64,000 bases of DNA from Rhodobacterales bacterium HKCCE3408 (GTDB lineage: Bacteria; Pseudomonadota; Alphaproteobacteria; Rhodobacterales; Rhodobacteraceae): the NCBI GenBank assembly GCA_015689705.1, contig WVSN01000002.1:186001-250000 (forward strand), written 5' to 3'. This document shows, piece after piece, positions 44,447-55,507 of this stretch; position 1 is the stretch's first letter, and every line of letters begins with the position of its first letter. The position numbers and the translations under genes were made by a program. Below the pieces are notes generated by a model that saw only the letters and a list, made by a program, of their open reading frames with translations, had not been told where the DNA came from and did no database searches.

Positions 44447-45022
44447 TTAACCGAGCAGGATGACGCCGGGGTCGACGAACGACACGACGGGGATGTGAAG
44501 GTTTTCGGGTGCGGGGCCGCGGCGAATGCGGCCGGCGGTGTCGTAGTGCGACCCGTGGCAGGGGCAGAACCAGCCGCCGAAATCGCCCTGTTCACCCAGG
44601 GGAACGCAGCCCAGGTGGGTGCAGACGCCCTGCATCACCAGCCATTCGCCGGTATTGTTGCCGTCGAAATCGGTCAGCGTGCGGTCCTCGTCGGTGGCCG
44701 GAGCGTCGGCGGGCAGGTTGGCGTTGCGCGCCAGCGGATCGACCAGCTCGGACATCTCGACACCGCGGGCGGCGTCGATCTCTTCCTGTGTGCGGCGCCG
44801 GACGAAGATCGGCTTGCCGAGGAAAAGCACCGTCAGCTGAGTGCCTTCGGCGACGCCGGACACGTCCACGCGCTGCGTCGACGCGGCCTGGACATCGGCC
44901 GAGGGGTTCATCTGGTTGATGAGCGGCCAGACCGCCGCCGCGCCCGCCACCGCGGCCGTTCCGCCGGTGGCATAGAACAGAAAGTCGCGGCGGTTGCTGG
45001 ATTGATCGTCTGCGTGTGACAC
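44447..45022 (-). CDS. petA: Rieske iron-sulfur subunit of the bc1 complex
   Basis: The protein has 191 residues from GTG 45022, preceded by GGGAG 9 bases upstream. The N terminus [24 protein letters not shown] is a Tat signal/anchor (RRDFL). The 2Fe-2S ligands lie in CTHLGC (C134, H136, C139) and CPCHG (C153, C155, H156). It is the first gene of the operon. Two tandem GC-rich hairpins occur in its leader. Confidence 0.95.
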   Translation of the reverse strand: MSHADDQSSNRRDFLFYATGGTAAVAGAAAVWPLINQMNPSADVQAASTQRVDVSGVAEGTQLTVLFLGKPIFVRRRTQEEIDAARGVEMSELVDPLARNANLPADAPATDEDRTLTDFDGNNTGEWLVMQGVCTHLGCVPLGEQGDFGGWFCPCHGSHYDTAGRIRRGPAPENLHIPVVSFVDPGVILLG

Positions 45023-45046
45023 CGGGTGTGTCTCCCTTGGTCCCTG

Positions 45047-45095
45047 GCCCGCCGGGGCGGGCACAAATGCCGTCACGGCCGCGCGATGCGCGGCC
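45047..45095 (-). promoter_or_regulatory. Tandem hairpins in the petABC leader
   Basis: GGCCGCGC (45077-45084) pairs with GCGCGGCC (45088-45095) across a 3-nt loop. GCCCGCC (45047-45053) pairs with GGCGGGC (45056-45062). Both precede the petA ribosome-binding site on the minus strand and would fold in the mRNA leader. Confidence 0.45.
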
Positions 45096-45134
45096 TGCCT
45101 TCGGTGGGTTCTAGTGTCGCCGCCCCGGATCGTC

Positions 45135-45185
45135 CAGCGGACAAACGCGCGCAGTTTGCCGCAAGTGCCGCAGGTTAGTCCGCTG
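45135..45185. promoter_or_regulatory. Inverted repeat in the petA/acyl-CoA synthetase divergent promoter region
   Basis: CAGCGGAC (45135-45142) and GTCCGCTG (45178-45185) are perfect 8-bp inverted arms separated by 35 bp. They could be a regulator binding site between divergent genes, or chance in GC-rich sequence. Confidence 0.3.
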
Positions 45186-45241
45186 ACCGCTTGCTCCGGC
45201 CCACGCGGGAGGAGATACCGGACCCGAGGAGGAGGACGCCC

Positions 45242-46756
45242 ATGCCGAACCACCTGATCGACGCGCTGCTGGCCGGCGCCGCAACGGATCCCGCGGCCCT
45301 GTTCGCCCGGACGCCGGACGGACGGCGGATGACACGGGGCGAGCTCGCGACGGGTGCGGCGCGGATAGCCGGCGCGCTTCTGACTGCGGGTGTGGCCCCC
45401 GGCGATCGGGTCGCGGTTCAGGTCGACAAGTCGCTGGAGGCGCTTCAGCTCTATCTCGGGACGGTCATGGCGGGCGGGGTCTTCCTGCCGCTCAACACCG
45501 CCTACACGCCGGCCGAGGTTCAGTATTTCCTCTCGGATGCCACGCCCAGCGTCTTCGTCTGCGACCCGGGCAAGGAGGCCGCGCTGTCGCAGGTCGCCGC
45601 CAAGGCCGGCGCAGGCCGTGTCCTGACACTCGATGCTGGCGGCAAGGGTTCACTGGCCGAGGCCGCGACGACCGCGGCCCCGCTCGACGCACCGGTGCCC
45701 CGCGATGCCGAGGATCTCGCCGCGATCCTCTACACTTCCGGCACCACCGGCCGCTCCAAGGGCGCGATGCTCAGCCACCGTGCGCTTCTGTCCAACAGCG
45801 AGACTCTGCGCGATCACTGGCGTTTCACCGATGCCGACGTCCTGATCCACGCCTTGCCGATCTACCATACGCACGGGCTTTTCGTGGCCTCGAACGTGGC
45901 GCTGCTGTCTGGCGCCGCCTGCGTCTTCCTCAAGGGGTTCGACGCCGACGCTATCCTCGAGGCGATGCCGGGCGCCACTTCGCTCATGGGCGTGCCGACC
46001 TTCTACACCCGCCTTCTGGCCGATGACCGGCTGACGAAGGACCGCTGCGCCACCATGCGGCTCTTCATCTCCGGTTCTGCGCCGCTTCTGGCCGAAACCC
46101 ATGTCGCGTGGGAGCAGCGGACCGGGCACCGCATCCTCGAACGCTACGGCATGACCGAAACGAACATGAACACGTCGAACCCCTATGACGGGGACCGTCG
46201 GGCGGGGACCGTGGGCTTCCCGCTGCCGGGGGTGGAGCTTCGGATCATGGCCGACGGCGCCGAGGTCGCGCCCGGCGATATCGGCGTGATCGAGGTGCGG
46301 GGTCCGAACGTGTTTTCCGGCTACTGGCAGATGCCCGAAAAGACAGCCGAGGAGCTGCGCCCCGACGGCTGGTTCATCACCGGTGATCTCGGCACGCTGG
46401 ACCGGGACGGTTATGTGACGATCGTCGGCCGTGCGAAGGACCTCGTCATCTCGGGCGGGTTCAACGTCTACCCCAAGGAGGTCGAGGAGGCGATCGACGA
46501 ACTGCCCGGGGTGCTCGAATCCGCCGTCATCGGCGTGCCGCATCCCGATTTCGGCGAGGGCGTTGTGGCGGTTGTCGTCCCCGACGGCACCCTTGAGCTG
46601 ACCGAAGACGGCGTCGTCTCCGCCATCGCGACCGACCTCGCGAAGTTCAAGCAGCCCAAGCGCGTGATCTTCCTCGACGCCCTGCCGCGCAACACGATGG
46701 GCAAGGTCCAGAAGGCCGCGCTGCGGTCCGACTATGCCGGGCTTTTCGACGCCTGA
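45242..46756 (+). CDS. matB: Malonyl-CoA synthetase-like AMP-forming acyl-CoA ligase
   Basis: The protein has 504 residues in the adenylate-forming superfamily: P-loop [45 protein letters not shown], and the catalytic lysine region [11 protein letters not shown]. The sequence around [16 protein letters not shown] is characteristic of MatB, which activates malonate (or methylmalonate) to its CoA thioester. GAGGAGGAGG precedes ATG 45242. It is divergent from petABC. A short-chain acyl-CoA synthetase for another dicarboxylate cannot be excluded. Confidence 0.82.
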   Translation: MPNHLIDALLAGAATDPAALFARTPDGRRMTRGELATGAARIAGALLTAGVAPGDRVAVQVDKSLEALQLYLGTVMAGGVFLPLNTAYTPAEVQYFLSDATPSVFVCDPGKEAALSQVAAKAGAGRVLTLDAGGKGSLAEAATTAAPLDAPVPRDAEDLAAILYTSGTTGRSKGAMLSHRALLSNSETLRDHWRFTDADVLIHALPIYHTHGLFVASNVALLSGAACVFLKGFDADAILEAMPGATSLMGVPTFYTRLLADDRLTKDRCATMRLFISGSAPLLAETHVAWEQRTGHRILERYGMTETNMNTSNPYDGDRRAGTVGFPLPGVELRIMADGAEVAPGDIGVIEVRGPNVFSGYWQMPEKTAEELRPDGWFITGDLGTLDRDGYVTIVGRAKDLVISGGFNVYPKEVEEAIDELPGVLESAVIGVPHPDFGEGVVAVVVPDGTLELTEDGVVSAIATDLAKFKQPKRVIFLDALPRNTMGKVQKAALRSDYAGLFDA

Positions 46757-47178
46757 AAGGCCAGCCGCATCCGCCGATGCAGGATGCCCGACCCGTCGTC
46801 GAATTCCGGCCCTTCGGCGGTGAAGCCGATCCGCTCGTAGAACGGCACGGCGTAGGTCTGCGCGTCCAGCAGCACCTCCGTCGCGCCCTTCTCTCGGGCG
46901 AGCCGGAGGGCCACACGCATGAGCGCGAGGCCAAGGCCCGTGCCGCGGTGGCCGGGCAGGACGGCGACGCGGCCCACCTTGGCCGTGCTGCCCTCGACGA
47001 TCACCCGGGCGGTGCCAGCCGGGCCGTCCTCGGCGCGCGCCAGCACATGCGTGGCGATCGCGTCGTAGTCGTCCCATTCTTCGGCTTCGGGGATCGCCTG
47101 TTCCTCGATGAACACGGCGCGGCGGATGTCGAAACAGTGCTGGCGCGCCGTGTCTGTCAGCGCGGGTCCGATCTTCAT
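46732..47178 (-). CDS. GNAT-family acetyltransferase
   Basis: The protein has 148 residues. The start region CFDIRRAVFIEEQAIPEAEEWD and the acetyl-CoA loop RVAVLPGHRGTGLGLALMR (V-x-x-x-x-R-G-x-G-x-G/A) define a GNAT domain, with YAVPFYERIGF near the C terminus. It resembles ElaA/YjcF-like enzymes; the substrate is unknown. It overlaps the convergent acyl-CoA synthetase by 25 bp at the 3' end and is coupled by ATGA to the upstream GST gene. Confidence 0.87.
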   Translation of the reverse strand: MKIGPALTDTARQHCFDIRRAVFIEEQAIPEAEEWDDYDAIATHVLARAEDGPAGTARVIVEGSTAKVGRVAVLPGHRGTGLGLALMRVALRLAREKGATEVLLDAQTYAVPFYERIGFTAEGPEFDDGSGILHRRMRLAFQASKSPA

Positions 47179-47786
47179 GATGTCGGGGGCTCCGTTGCCG
47201 TCATGGACGGCCGTTCAGAAAAGGATGCGTACCAGGAGGCAAGCTCCGGACGCCCGTCGCGCCAGTTCCGGTCAGAATGGCGGAGGTCGAGATAGCAGAG
47301 CGCGCAGCCGATGGCGACCTGCGCCATGGTCAGCGGTCCGGCCAGGTGGCTCAGCCACGGCCCGTCGACGGCGTCGAGCGCGCGGGCCACCTTGGCCCAT
47401 TGCGCGTCCAGCCACTCGGGCATCTGCTTTTCCTCGGGACGGAAGCGGCGTTCGTAGACCATGCCGACGGCGGCTTCGCACATGCCGTCTGACAGCGCCT
47501 CGAGCGTCAGAACCTCCCACAGCCGGCTCTCGGGATACAGCCCGGCGCCGGCGCGGTCGTCGAGAAAGCGGCAGATCACCCGGCTGTCGAACATGGCCGG
47601 GCCGTCGTCGCGGATCAGCGTCGGGATCTTCGCCAGCGGTGCCGCGGCCATCAGGCCCGGATCGGTGGCCATCGGCGAGGTCGACACTTCCTGAAGCGCG
47701 ACATCGTCCTGACCGGTCTCGATCAGCAGCACCCGGACCTTGCGAACAAAGGGCGAGGCGGGCGAATGGATCAGCGTCAGGCTCAT
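47175..47786 (-). CDS. Glutathione S-transferase family protein
   Basis: The protein has 203 residues. The N-terminal thioredoxin-like domain (LTLIHSPASPFVRKVRVLLIETG, in pieces) has Ser in the active-site SPxxxxVR motif, and FDSRVICRFLDDRAG is the glutathione-binding loop. The C-terminal helical domain carries AQVAIGCALCYLDLRHSD. It is the middle gene of a three-gene unit joined by ATGA overlaps on both sides. Confidence 0.88.
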   Translation of the reverse strand: MSLTLIHSPASPFVRKVRVLLIETGQDDVALQEVSTSPMATDPGLMAAAPLAKIPTLIRDDGPAMFDSRVICRFLDDRAGAGLYPESRLWEVLTLEALSDGMCEAAVGMVYERRFRPEEKQMPEWLDAQWAKVARALDAVDGPWLSHLAGPLTMAQVAIGCALCYLDLRHSDRNWRDGRPELASWYASFSERPSMTATEPPTS

Positions 47787-48055
47787 GCGCGGGCGACCTT
47801 CAGCCGCGCGATCAGGCCGGCGTCGAAGCGCAGACCGGCAGTGCCCAACGTGACTGTACGGCGCCAGCGCGCGCGGGCCCGGCTGGTCCCGTCCTGCGCC
47901 GACACGCCGATCCCGTCGGGCATGTCGTCCAGCGCCGCCTCGGCCCGGAGATCGGGCGCATCCTGCGGCAGGCTGCGTGCCAGAAGGTACCCGGCCGCGG
48001 CGATCGCGGCGTATTTCAGAACGATCCCGGCTGCGGGGGCGAGCGGTGCGGCCAT
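47783..48055 (-). CDS. Small protein of unknown function with an N-terminal hydrophobic segment
   Basis: The protein has 90 residues. Residues about 5-26 are hydrophobic (APAAGIVLKYAAIAAAGYLLA) and could be one membrane span. The remainder is soluble, with two basic runs (SRARARWRRTV; LRFDAGLIARLKVARA). No family is recognised. It leads the ATGA-coupled unit with GST and GNAT genes. Confidence 0.65.
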   Translation of the reverse strand: MAAPLAPAAGIVLKYAAIAAAGYLLARSLPQDAPDLRAEAALDDMPDGIGVSAQDGTSRARARWRRTVTLGTAGLRFDAGLIARLKVARA

Positions 48056-48111
48056 GGCCTCCTCCCTTGGCGGATGAGCCTCATGTAAGGGGCCTCAGGC
48101 CTGCTGTCCAA

Positions 48112-48750
48112 TCAGAACTCGAAACCCGCGTGATGCCCGCCCATCATCAGCTCGGACAGGACCGTCGTCTCGTGCCCGATTGGCGAATGGCGGATCTGCA
48201 CGGCGGCGTTTTCGCGATGCGCCTCGTCCTTGTTCTGATTGAGTTTCCAGGTCCCCTCGACGCTCTCGATCCGGAACCGGAACAACACGATGGCGCGCAT
48301 CAGCGCTTCCATGCGGCCGGCCGGCATCTTGTCCGACGTCCAGGGCCGCTTGTGCGAAATCCGCGTCTCGAAACTTTCCGCCAGCCGGTCGAGATGGCCG
48401 CGCAGGTCGCCGTCCGGAACGGCCTCGAGTGTGCCGCGCAGATGCACCGCCACGTAGTTCCACGTCGGCACCTGGTTGTGGGTCGGGTCGCCGTACCAGT
48501 CGGGCGACACGTAGCCGTCCGGCCCCGAGACCGAGATCACCGCCGGCGCGGGCAGCGCCATGCGCGCGATCGGGTTCGACCGGACGAGATGCAGTTCCAG
48601 CTCTTCGCCCATGTCGTCGAGGATAAAGGGGATATGGCTCAGCAGCGGCGACGGATCGGCGTTGACGCACAGCGTCCCGAACCCCCGCGTCCGCACGAGC
48701 GTCATGTGAAGGATGGCTGGCTCGTTCCGGAAGGCGGGATTGGGATGCAT
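48112..48750 (-). CDS. PaiB-family FMN-binding protein
   Basis: The protein has 212 residues. It opens MHPNPAFRNEPAILHMTLVRTRGFGTLCVN (read in pieces) and has SHIPFILDD, SPDWYGDPTHNQVPTWNYVAVHLRG, and WKLNQNKDEAHREN near the C terminus, all characteristic of PaiB. In Bacillus the family was named as a negative transcriptional regulator, but structurally it is a split-barrel flavin-binding protein. It lies just downstream of mtaB-dapF on the same strand. Confidence 0.88.
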   Translation of the reverse strand: MHPNPAFRNEPAILHMTLVRTRGFGTLCVNADPSPLLSHIPFILDDMGEELELHLVRSNPIARMALPAPAVISVSGPDGYVSPDWYGDPTHNQVPTWNYVAVHLRGTLEAVPDGDLRGHLDRLAESFETRISHKRPWTSDKMPAGRMEALMRAIVLFRFRIESVEGTWKLNQNKDEAHRENAAVQIRHSPIGHETTVLSELMMGGHHAGFEF

Positions 48751-48759
48751 GGCAATCGT

Positions 48760-50007
48760 CTAGTCTGAAATCAGGTGCCCGGGACCGTGACCGATAATCA
48801 GGGCAGGTTGAAGGCTGCCTTCGGGCCGCTCTCGGGCAAATCGGACCTCGGTGAATTGCGGCGTGCGGCCCATGGCGGGGCTTTCCATCAGCACATCGTG
48901 GCGCTGGCCGACCTGCGATTTCAGGTGCGCCGCGACCGCCGCCTCGCCCGCCGCGCGCAGCCGCGCCGCGCGCGCCTTGATCGAGCGGCCGTCGACCTGC
49001 GGCATCCGCGCGGCCGGCGTGCCGGGGCGGGGCGAGTAGGGAAAGACATGCAGCCAGGTGAGCCGGCATTCCTGGACAAGCCGCAGCGAGTTGTCGAACA
49101 TCGCCTCGGTCTCGGTCGGGAAGCCCGCGATGATGTCCGCGCCAAAGACGATGTCCGGCCGCAGACGCCGCGCCTCCTCGCAGAAGGCGACGGCGTCGTC
49201 GCTCAGGTGCCGCCGCTTCATCCGCTTCAGGATCAGGTCGTCGCCATGCTGAAGCGACAGGTGCAGATGCGGCATCAGGCGCGGCTCGGTCGCGATTGCC
49301 TTCATCAGGTTCTCGTCCGCCTCGATCGAATCGATCGAGCTGATCCGCAGCCGCGGCAGGTCGGGCACCAGTCGCAAAATCCGCATGACCAGGTCGCCGA
49401 GCCGGGGCGTGCCGGGCAGGTCCGCACCCCAGGACGTCAGATCGACGCCGGTCAGAACCACCTCGTTGAAGCCGCTGTCCACCAGCCGCTTGATCTGGTC
49501 CACGACCACGCCCGCCGGCACCGACCGGCTGTTCCCGCGGCCATAGGGAATGATGCAGAAGGTGCAGCGGTGATCGCAGCCGTTCTGGATCTGGACATAG
49601 GCGCGGGACCGCGTGCCGAACCCGTCGATCAGGTGGCTCGCCGTTTCGGTGACCGACATGATGTCGTCGACGACGACCGGCTCGGTCTCGCCGATGGCGA
49701 TCCGGCCCCAGGTCTCGGGTGCCATCTTCTCGGCATTGCCGATCACCTGATCGACCTCGGGCATCGCGGCGAAGGTCGCGGGTTCGGTCTGCGCCGCGCA
49801 GCCGGTGACCACCAGCCGCGCGCCCGGGTTCTCGCGCCGCAGCCGGCGGATGTCCTGCCTTGCCTTGCGCACCGCCTCGGCAGTCACGGCGCAGGTGTTC
49901 ACGACGACCGTATCGGTCAGCCCCGCGCCCTCGGTCAGCTTGCGCATGGCCTCGGTCTCGTAGGCGTTCAGCCGGCAGCCGAGCGTATGGAAGACGGGGG
50001 CGTTCAT
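48760..50007 (-). CDS. mtaB: tRNA t6A37 methylthiotransferase
   Basis: The protein has 415 residues and is a MiaB-type radical SAM enzyme that adds a methylthio group to N6-threonylcarbamoyladenosine-37 of tRNAs. The N-terminal UPF0004 domain has three cysteines (TLGCRLN; VVNTCAVT; VTGCAAQ), and the radical SAM motif is CDHRCTFC. A C-terminal TRAM-like part is short. The start overlaps the dapF stop (ATGA). Confidence 0.93.
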   Translation of the reverse strand: MNAPVFHTLGCRLNAYETEAMRKLTEGAGLTDTVVVNTCAVTAEAVRKARQDIRRLRRENPGARLVVTGCAAQTEPATFAAMPEVDQVIGNAEKMAPETWGRIAIGETEPVVVDDIMSVTETASHLIDGFGTRSRAYVQIQNGCDHRCTFCIIPYGRGNSRSVPAGVVVDQIKRLVDSGFNEVVLTGVDLTSWGADLPGTPRLGDLVMRILRLVPDLPRLRISSIDSIEADENLMKAIATEPRLMPHLHLSLQHGDDLILKRMKRRHLSDDAVAFCEEARRLRPDIVFGADIIAGFPTETEAMFDNSLRLVQECRLTWLHVFPYSPRPGTPAARMPQVDGRSIKARAARLRAAGEAAVAAHLKSQVGQRHDVLMESPAMGRTPQFTEVRFARERPEGSLQPALIIGHGPGHLISD

Positions 50008-50843
50008 GAATGCGTCGCCACGAAGTCGGGCGGCAGCACGCCGTCGAAGACATGCGCCGTCGGGCCCGTCATCCAGACCCCGTCGTCGCGCCAGTCGACC
50101 TGCAAATCGCCGCCGTCCAGCGTGATCCTGACCGACCGCCCGGTCAGTCCGCGCCGCGCCGCCGACACGGCCACCGCACAGGACGACGAGCCCGAGGCGA
50201 GCGTCACGCCCGTCCCCCGCTCCCACACCCGCATCCGCAGGTGGTCCGGCCCCGCGACATGGACGAACTGCACATTGGTACGCTGCGGGAACAGCGGGTG
50301 CCGCTCCATCCGCGCGCCCTCGGCGGCCAGGTCCACGGCCTCGGCATCGGCGACGAAGAACGTGCAGTGCGGATTGCCCATCGAGGTCGCGACCGGGTCG
50401 CCCGCGATCGGCAAGTGGAGTGTGTCGGTCGCGCCCGACAGCGGGATGTCCTGCCAGCCGAGCCCCGGCTGGCCCAAGTTCACCGAAGTCCGTCCGTCGC
50501 CCGCATCCTCGGCCATCAAGAGACCGCGGCCGGTGCGGATCGTCAGCGCGGCCTTGCCGGTCCGGTTCATCTCGTCGCGGGCGATGCAGCGGGTGGCGTT
50601 GCCGCAGGCATCCGACAGTGTGCCGTCGGCGTTCCAGAAGGTCAGCCGCAGATCGGCCTCGGCGTCGGTGTCGATCACGGCGAGCTGGTCGAAGCCCACG
50701 CCACGGTTGCGGTCGGCGATGGCACGCGCCAGCGCCGCGGTGACCTCGACCGGGTGCTCCCTGCCGTCGATCACCACGAAATCGTTGCCGAGCCCATGCA
50801 TCTTGGCGAAGGGCAGGCCGTGTTCCGAACCGCTGATATCCAT
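50004..50843 (-). CDS. dapF: Diaminopimelate epimerase
   Basis: The protein has 279 residues and epimerises LL- to meso-diaminopimelate for lysine and peptidoglycan. It has both catalytic cysteines: ACGNATRC in the first half and ASGSSSCA in the second (usually G-S-G-T-C-A, so the second loop is slightly atypical). FAKMHGLGNDFVVID is the N-terminal signature. Its stop overlaps the start of mtaB. Confidence 0.94.
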   Translation of the reverse strand: MDISGSEHGLPFAKMHGLGNDFVVIDGREHPVEVTAALARAIADRNRGVGFDQLAVIDTDAEADLRLTFWNADGTLSDACGNATRCIARDEMNRTGKAALTIRTGRGLLMAEDAGDGRTSVNLGQPGLGWQDIPLSGATDTLHLPIAGDPVATSMGNPHCTFFVADAEAVDLAAEGARMERHPLFPQRTNVQFVHVAGPDHLRMRVWERGTGVTLASGSSSCAVAVSAARRGLTGRSVRITLDGGDLQVDWRDDGVWMTGPTAHVFDGVLPPDFVATHS

Positions 50844-50945
50844 GCGCGCGCATATAACGATGCAAGGCATAATAGGAAATCCCGGACGCGCCGGATTTTC
50901 GCTTGACCGTCATCCGGGCGCTTTATAGAGGGAGTGTCCTTGAGC

Positions 50946-51020
50946 GGGCCCGTAGCTCAGTGGTAGAGCAGTTGACTTTTAATCAATTGGTCGGAGGTTC
51001 GAATCCTCCCGGGCTCACCA
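50946..51020 (+). tRNA. tRNA-Lys (anticodon TTT)
   Basis: A 75-nt cloverleaf with encoded CCA: acceptor GGGCCCG/CGGGCTC (one G-U pair), D-arm GCTCAGTGGTAGAGC, anticodon stem GTTGA/TCAAT with loop CTTTTAA (anticodon TTT), T-arm with GTTCGAATC. Confidence 0.95.
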
Positions 51021-51120
51021 AGCCTCCCCTTCCCCCCGATCGACCGGCCTGACGGAAGTGCACGTGGCGCGGTCGTTTTCCGGGCTGCCGGCCCCCCTGA
51101 GACCGCGTAAGGTCGCCGCC

Positions 51121-52516
<1,396 letters not shown>

Positions 52517-52536
<20 letters not shown>

Positions 52537-53662
52537 GCCCCGAGATCGCGAAGGTCGCGCCCTCGCCCTCGCGGGCGGTGGCCTCGATGGTCCAGCCATG
52601 CCGGTCGCAGATGATCTTGCACGCCGAAAGGCCGATTCCCGATCCCTCGACACCGCTGTCGGCATGCAGGCGGCGGAACGGTTCGAACAGCAGGTGGGCA
52701 TTGGCCGGGTCGAAGCCGCGGCCGTTGTCGGATAGTGTCAGGACCGAACCGTCGCGGGCGATCATCAGGACCGGGGCGCGGTCGGGGTGGCGATACTTCA
52801 CCGCGTTCCCGATCAGGTTCTGAAGAAGCTGCCGGAGAAGGGTGCGGTCGGCGAGGACCTCGCCCACATCGCCCGCGATCTCGATCCGCCCGCCGGCAGC
52901 CGCGATCTCGGCGCACAGGTCGGCCCGGATTTCCGCGATCAGGGGCCGCAGCCCGACATTGACCAACGCCATCGCGCTGGTGCCGGAGCGGGCGTGATCC
53001 ATCAGGTCGTCGATCAGGCCCTGCAGACGCTCCGCCGCATTCTTCGACGTCTCGACATAGCTGCGCGCGCCCTCGGGCAGGTCGCCGCCGAAATCCTCCT
53101 CGAGAAAGCTGAGCAGGCTGGCGATGTTGCGCAGCGGCGCCTTCAGGTCGTGCGCCGCGCTGGACGAGAAGGCGCGCATCGATTCCACGCTGCGTTCCAT
53201 CTCGCGGCGCAGGCGGCGTTCCTGCGCGGCGCTGCGCAGCGCTTCGACGTGTTCGCGGCGCAGTCCGGCCATCGCGTCGGTCAGCGTGGCGCCGGCATCC
53301 TCGTACAGCAGGTATTGCCGCCGGCGCCGCCCGGCGATCAACGGCAGGACGCGGAAGCTCAGCCGCGCCTCGGAGTCGGCGGACTTGCGCGGGCGCAGCG
53401 GGATCTTCCCGCCCGAGGCGACCGCGACGATGTCCGACATCAGCGCGGCAGGCTCACCCATGAAGACGTCCGCGACATGCGGCCCGACCTCAGGTGTCGA
53501 TCCGTGACCGTCCGGCATCATGTCACGGGCGCGGGCATTCGCGACCAGGACCAGCCCGTGCGCGTTGACGATCAGCGCCCGGGCGAGCACGCGTTCGAAC
53601 GCCTGCTCGAAATCCGGACGATGGTCTACCAGGTCATCTATAAAACTCACGTCCCTCGTCAC
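52517..53662 (-). CDS. PAS-domain sensor histidine kinase (soluble)
   Basis: The protein has 381 residues. Residues about 15-130 are a PAS-like domain ([21 protein letters not shown]), with no membrane span. The H-box is [20 protein letters not shown] (phosphoacceptor His about 170). The ATPase has the N-box [15 protein letters not shown]1 DNGRGFD and G2 [10 protein letters not shown], in the style of phytochrome-linked kinases. The start is GTG 53662, 29 bp inside the MetOD1-protein gene, so the two are coupled. No response-regulator gene is adjacent. Confidence 0.88.
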
Positions 53663-54143
53663 CTTCGCTGAAGCTGATGATCACCCGGCAGCGGCCGTCG
53701 CCCTTCGCGATGGTCTCGGGCAGTTCGATCCGGGCATATCCGAGATTGGCGGCGGCAATGGATCCGAAGACGTGCATCGTCATCATGCACAGCGAGGTCC
53801 GGTCGCGGACATATTCCCCGAAGGGACAGCGGTCGTTGACCAGGATGATCCGGTCCTCGTCGATGCTTTCGACCGAGAACCCACCCTGGATCCGGCGCTT
53901 GAGGTCGGTCAGCGCGTTGGCCACCTGCGTCCGGTCCAGACGGTCCTGCCCGGTCGAGGCGACGTATTCGTCATTCATCAGCCGCGCGATCCGGCGACCG
54001 ACCATGGCGATGAAGCCCTCGGCCTGTTCCAGCCCGACCGCATCTTCCAGCACGCCCGCCAGTTCCCGCAGCAATTCCCGCAGGAACTTGTCCCGGTCGC
54101 GGGTGATGTTGGCACCGACGAAATCCTGACCATTGCCGTCCAT
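53634..54143 (-). CDS. MetOD1 (methanogen output domain 1)-like protein
   Basis: The protein has 169 residues. The C-terminal two thirds contain RCPFGEYVRDRTSLCMMTMHVFGSIAA (in pieces) and ELPETIAKGDGRCRVIISF, the pattern of the MetOD1/V4R-like output domain, with conserved Cys and a GDGRC motif. No catalytic role is established. It overlaps the downstream kinase by 29 bp, so it is probably the kinase's partner or sensor module (inference). A helical N terminus (residues 10-60) precedes the domain. Confidence 0.72.
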   Translation of the reverse strand: MDGNGQDFVGANITRDRDKFLRELLRELAGVLEDAVGLEQAEGFIAMVGRRIARLMNDEYVASTGQDRLDRTQVANALTDLKRRIQGGFSVESIDEDRIILVNDRCPFGEYVRDRTSLCMMTMHVFGSIAAANLGYARIELPETIAKGDGRCRVIISFSEGDEGREFYR

Positions 54144-54214
54144 GTCGCTTCCCGTGTCCTCATGTCCCGACGGGGATGAGACCGCGAAAGCGTTAGGATC
54201 GGGTGAACGCCGGC

Positions 54215-55240
54215 TCAGGCCGGGGCGCGGACGGTGTCGCCCTCGATGAAGCGGGGGGTCAGGGCGATGCGCGCGGTCGACAATTCGCCCTCGGCCACGA
54301 TCTCGGCCGCGGCCCGGCCGATGTCGCGCCGACGGCTGTCCATCGTGGCGATCCGCATCGGCAGACCGTCCAGCAGCTCGAAGGCGTTGAACCCGGCCAT
54401 GCCGATCCGGCCGGGGATGTCGAGACCCTTGTCCAGACAGTAAAGCAGCCCGCCGGCGGCGTTCATGTCCGTGTTGTAATAGAGAAAATCGAGATCGGGG
54501 CTGCGGGTCATCAGCGTTTCGGTGATGCGCCGGCCGGTGCCGAAGCCCGATTGCCCGTCATACAGGATCCGGTCGGCCAGCGTGATGCCGGCCTCGGCCA
54601 GTCCGGCCTCGAATCCGGCCAGCCGCTTCTGGGCGCGATGGTCCGCGAAGTTGGACGCGCCGAGATAGCCGATCTTGCGATAGCCGCGGCGGACGATCTC
54701 GCGGGCGGTCTCGCGCCCGGCGGCTTCGTGGCTGATGCCCACCGCCGCGGCGACGGGGTCGCCGTCGGTATCCATGATCTCGATCACCGGGATGCCCGAG
54801 GCGCGCATCATCGCGCGCGAAGCGGCGGAATGTTCCAGCCCGGCCACGATCAGCCCCGACGGCCGCCAGGACAGCATCTCGTAGATCACGCCCTCCTCGT
54901 GGGTCTCGTCGTATTTCGACGTCCCGACGACGGGCTGAAGCTCGGTTCCGTCCAGGATCTCGCCGATACCGGCCAGCACGTCCGGGAAGACCATGTTCGA
55001 CAGCGACGGGATGACGACGCCGACAAGGTTCACCCGATTCGACGCCAGCGCACCGGCGATCTTGTTCGGCACGTAGCCAAGCTTGCGTGCCGCCTCGAAC
55101 ACCTTCTTGCGCGTCGAGGCCGAGACGTCGGCGCGATTGCGGAGCACGCGGCTCACGGTCATCTCCGACACGCCGGCCTCTTCGGCCACGTCCCGCAGGG
55201 TCAGTTGAGGCTTGCCGTCGAAGGGATTGCGTCCGCGCAA
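54215..55240 (-). CDS. LacI-family transcriptional regulator
   Basis: The protein has 341 residues from TTG 55240, with AAAGGA 9 bases upstream; a longer reading frame to 55378 would run into the tRNA-Arg gene. The HTH reads TLRDVAEEAGVSEMTVSRVLRN, in pieces, and the hinge helix is NKIAGALASNR. The sensor domain (VGVVIPSLSNMVFPDVLAGI) is GntR-like (gluconate-type LacI). The target genes are not adjacent. Confidence 0.9.
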   Translation of the reverse strand: MRGRNPFDGKPQLTLRDVAEEAGVSEMTVSRVLRNRADVSASTRKKVFEAARKLGYVPNKIAGALASNRVNLVGVVIPSLSNMVFPDVLAGIGEILDGTELQPVVGTSKYDETHEEGVIYEMLSWRPSGLIVAGLEHSAASRAMMRASGIPVIEIMDTDGDPVAAAVGISHEAAGRETAREIVRRGYRKIGYLGASNFADHRAQKRLAGFEAGLAEAGITLADRILYDGQSGFGTGRRITETLMTRSPDLDFLYYNTDMNAAGGLLYCLDKGLDIPGRIGMAGFNAFELLDGLPMRIATMDSRRRDIGRAAAEIVAEGELSTARIALTPRFIEGDTVRAPA

Positions 55241-55350
55241 ATGGCCGGTCCTTTTTCGCCGTGACCTCCGTGATACGCGCGATGCGGGCCGGGGCCAAGG
55301 GCCTACCCGCGCTTGCGGACCGGGGCAAAACCGGCCATGACGAACGCGGC

Positions 55351-55427
55351 GACCTCGTGGCTCAACTGGATAGAGCAATCCCCTCCTAAGGGATAGGTTG
55401 CAGGTTCGAGTCCTGCCGGGGTCACCA
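55351..55427 (+). tRNA. tRNA-Arg (anticodon CCT)
   Basis: A 77-nt cloverleaf with encoded CCA: acceptor GACCTCG/CGGGGTC (one U-G pair), D-arm GCTCAACTGGATAGAGC, anticodon stem ATCCC/GGGAT with loop CTCCTAA (anticodon CCT), T-arm GTTCGAGTC. Confidence 0.94.
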
Positions 55428-55507
55428 TTTCCCTCCGGGTCGGTACTGTCAGGTCAGGTTGACAGGCGGGGTGCGGGCATCCGACAGTCGGCGTCGGAGG
55501 ACCGGCC

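Noticed and set aside
55241-55378. N-terminal extension of the LacI-type regulator to ATG 55378
   Set aside because: The extension overlaps the tRNA-Arg gene on the other strand, and TTG 55240 has AAAGGA upstream and places the helix-turn-helix at the usual distance from the N terminus.
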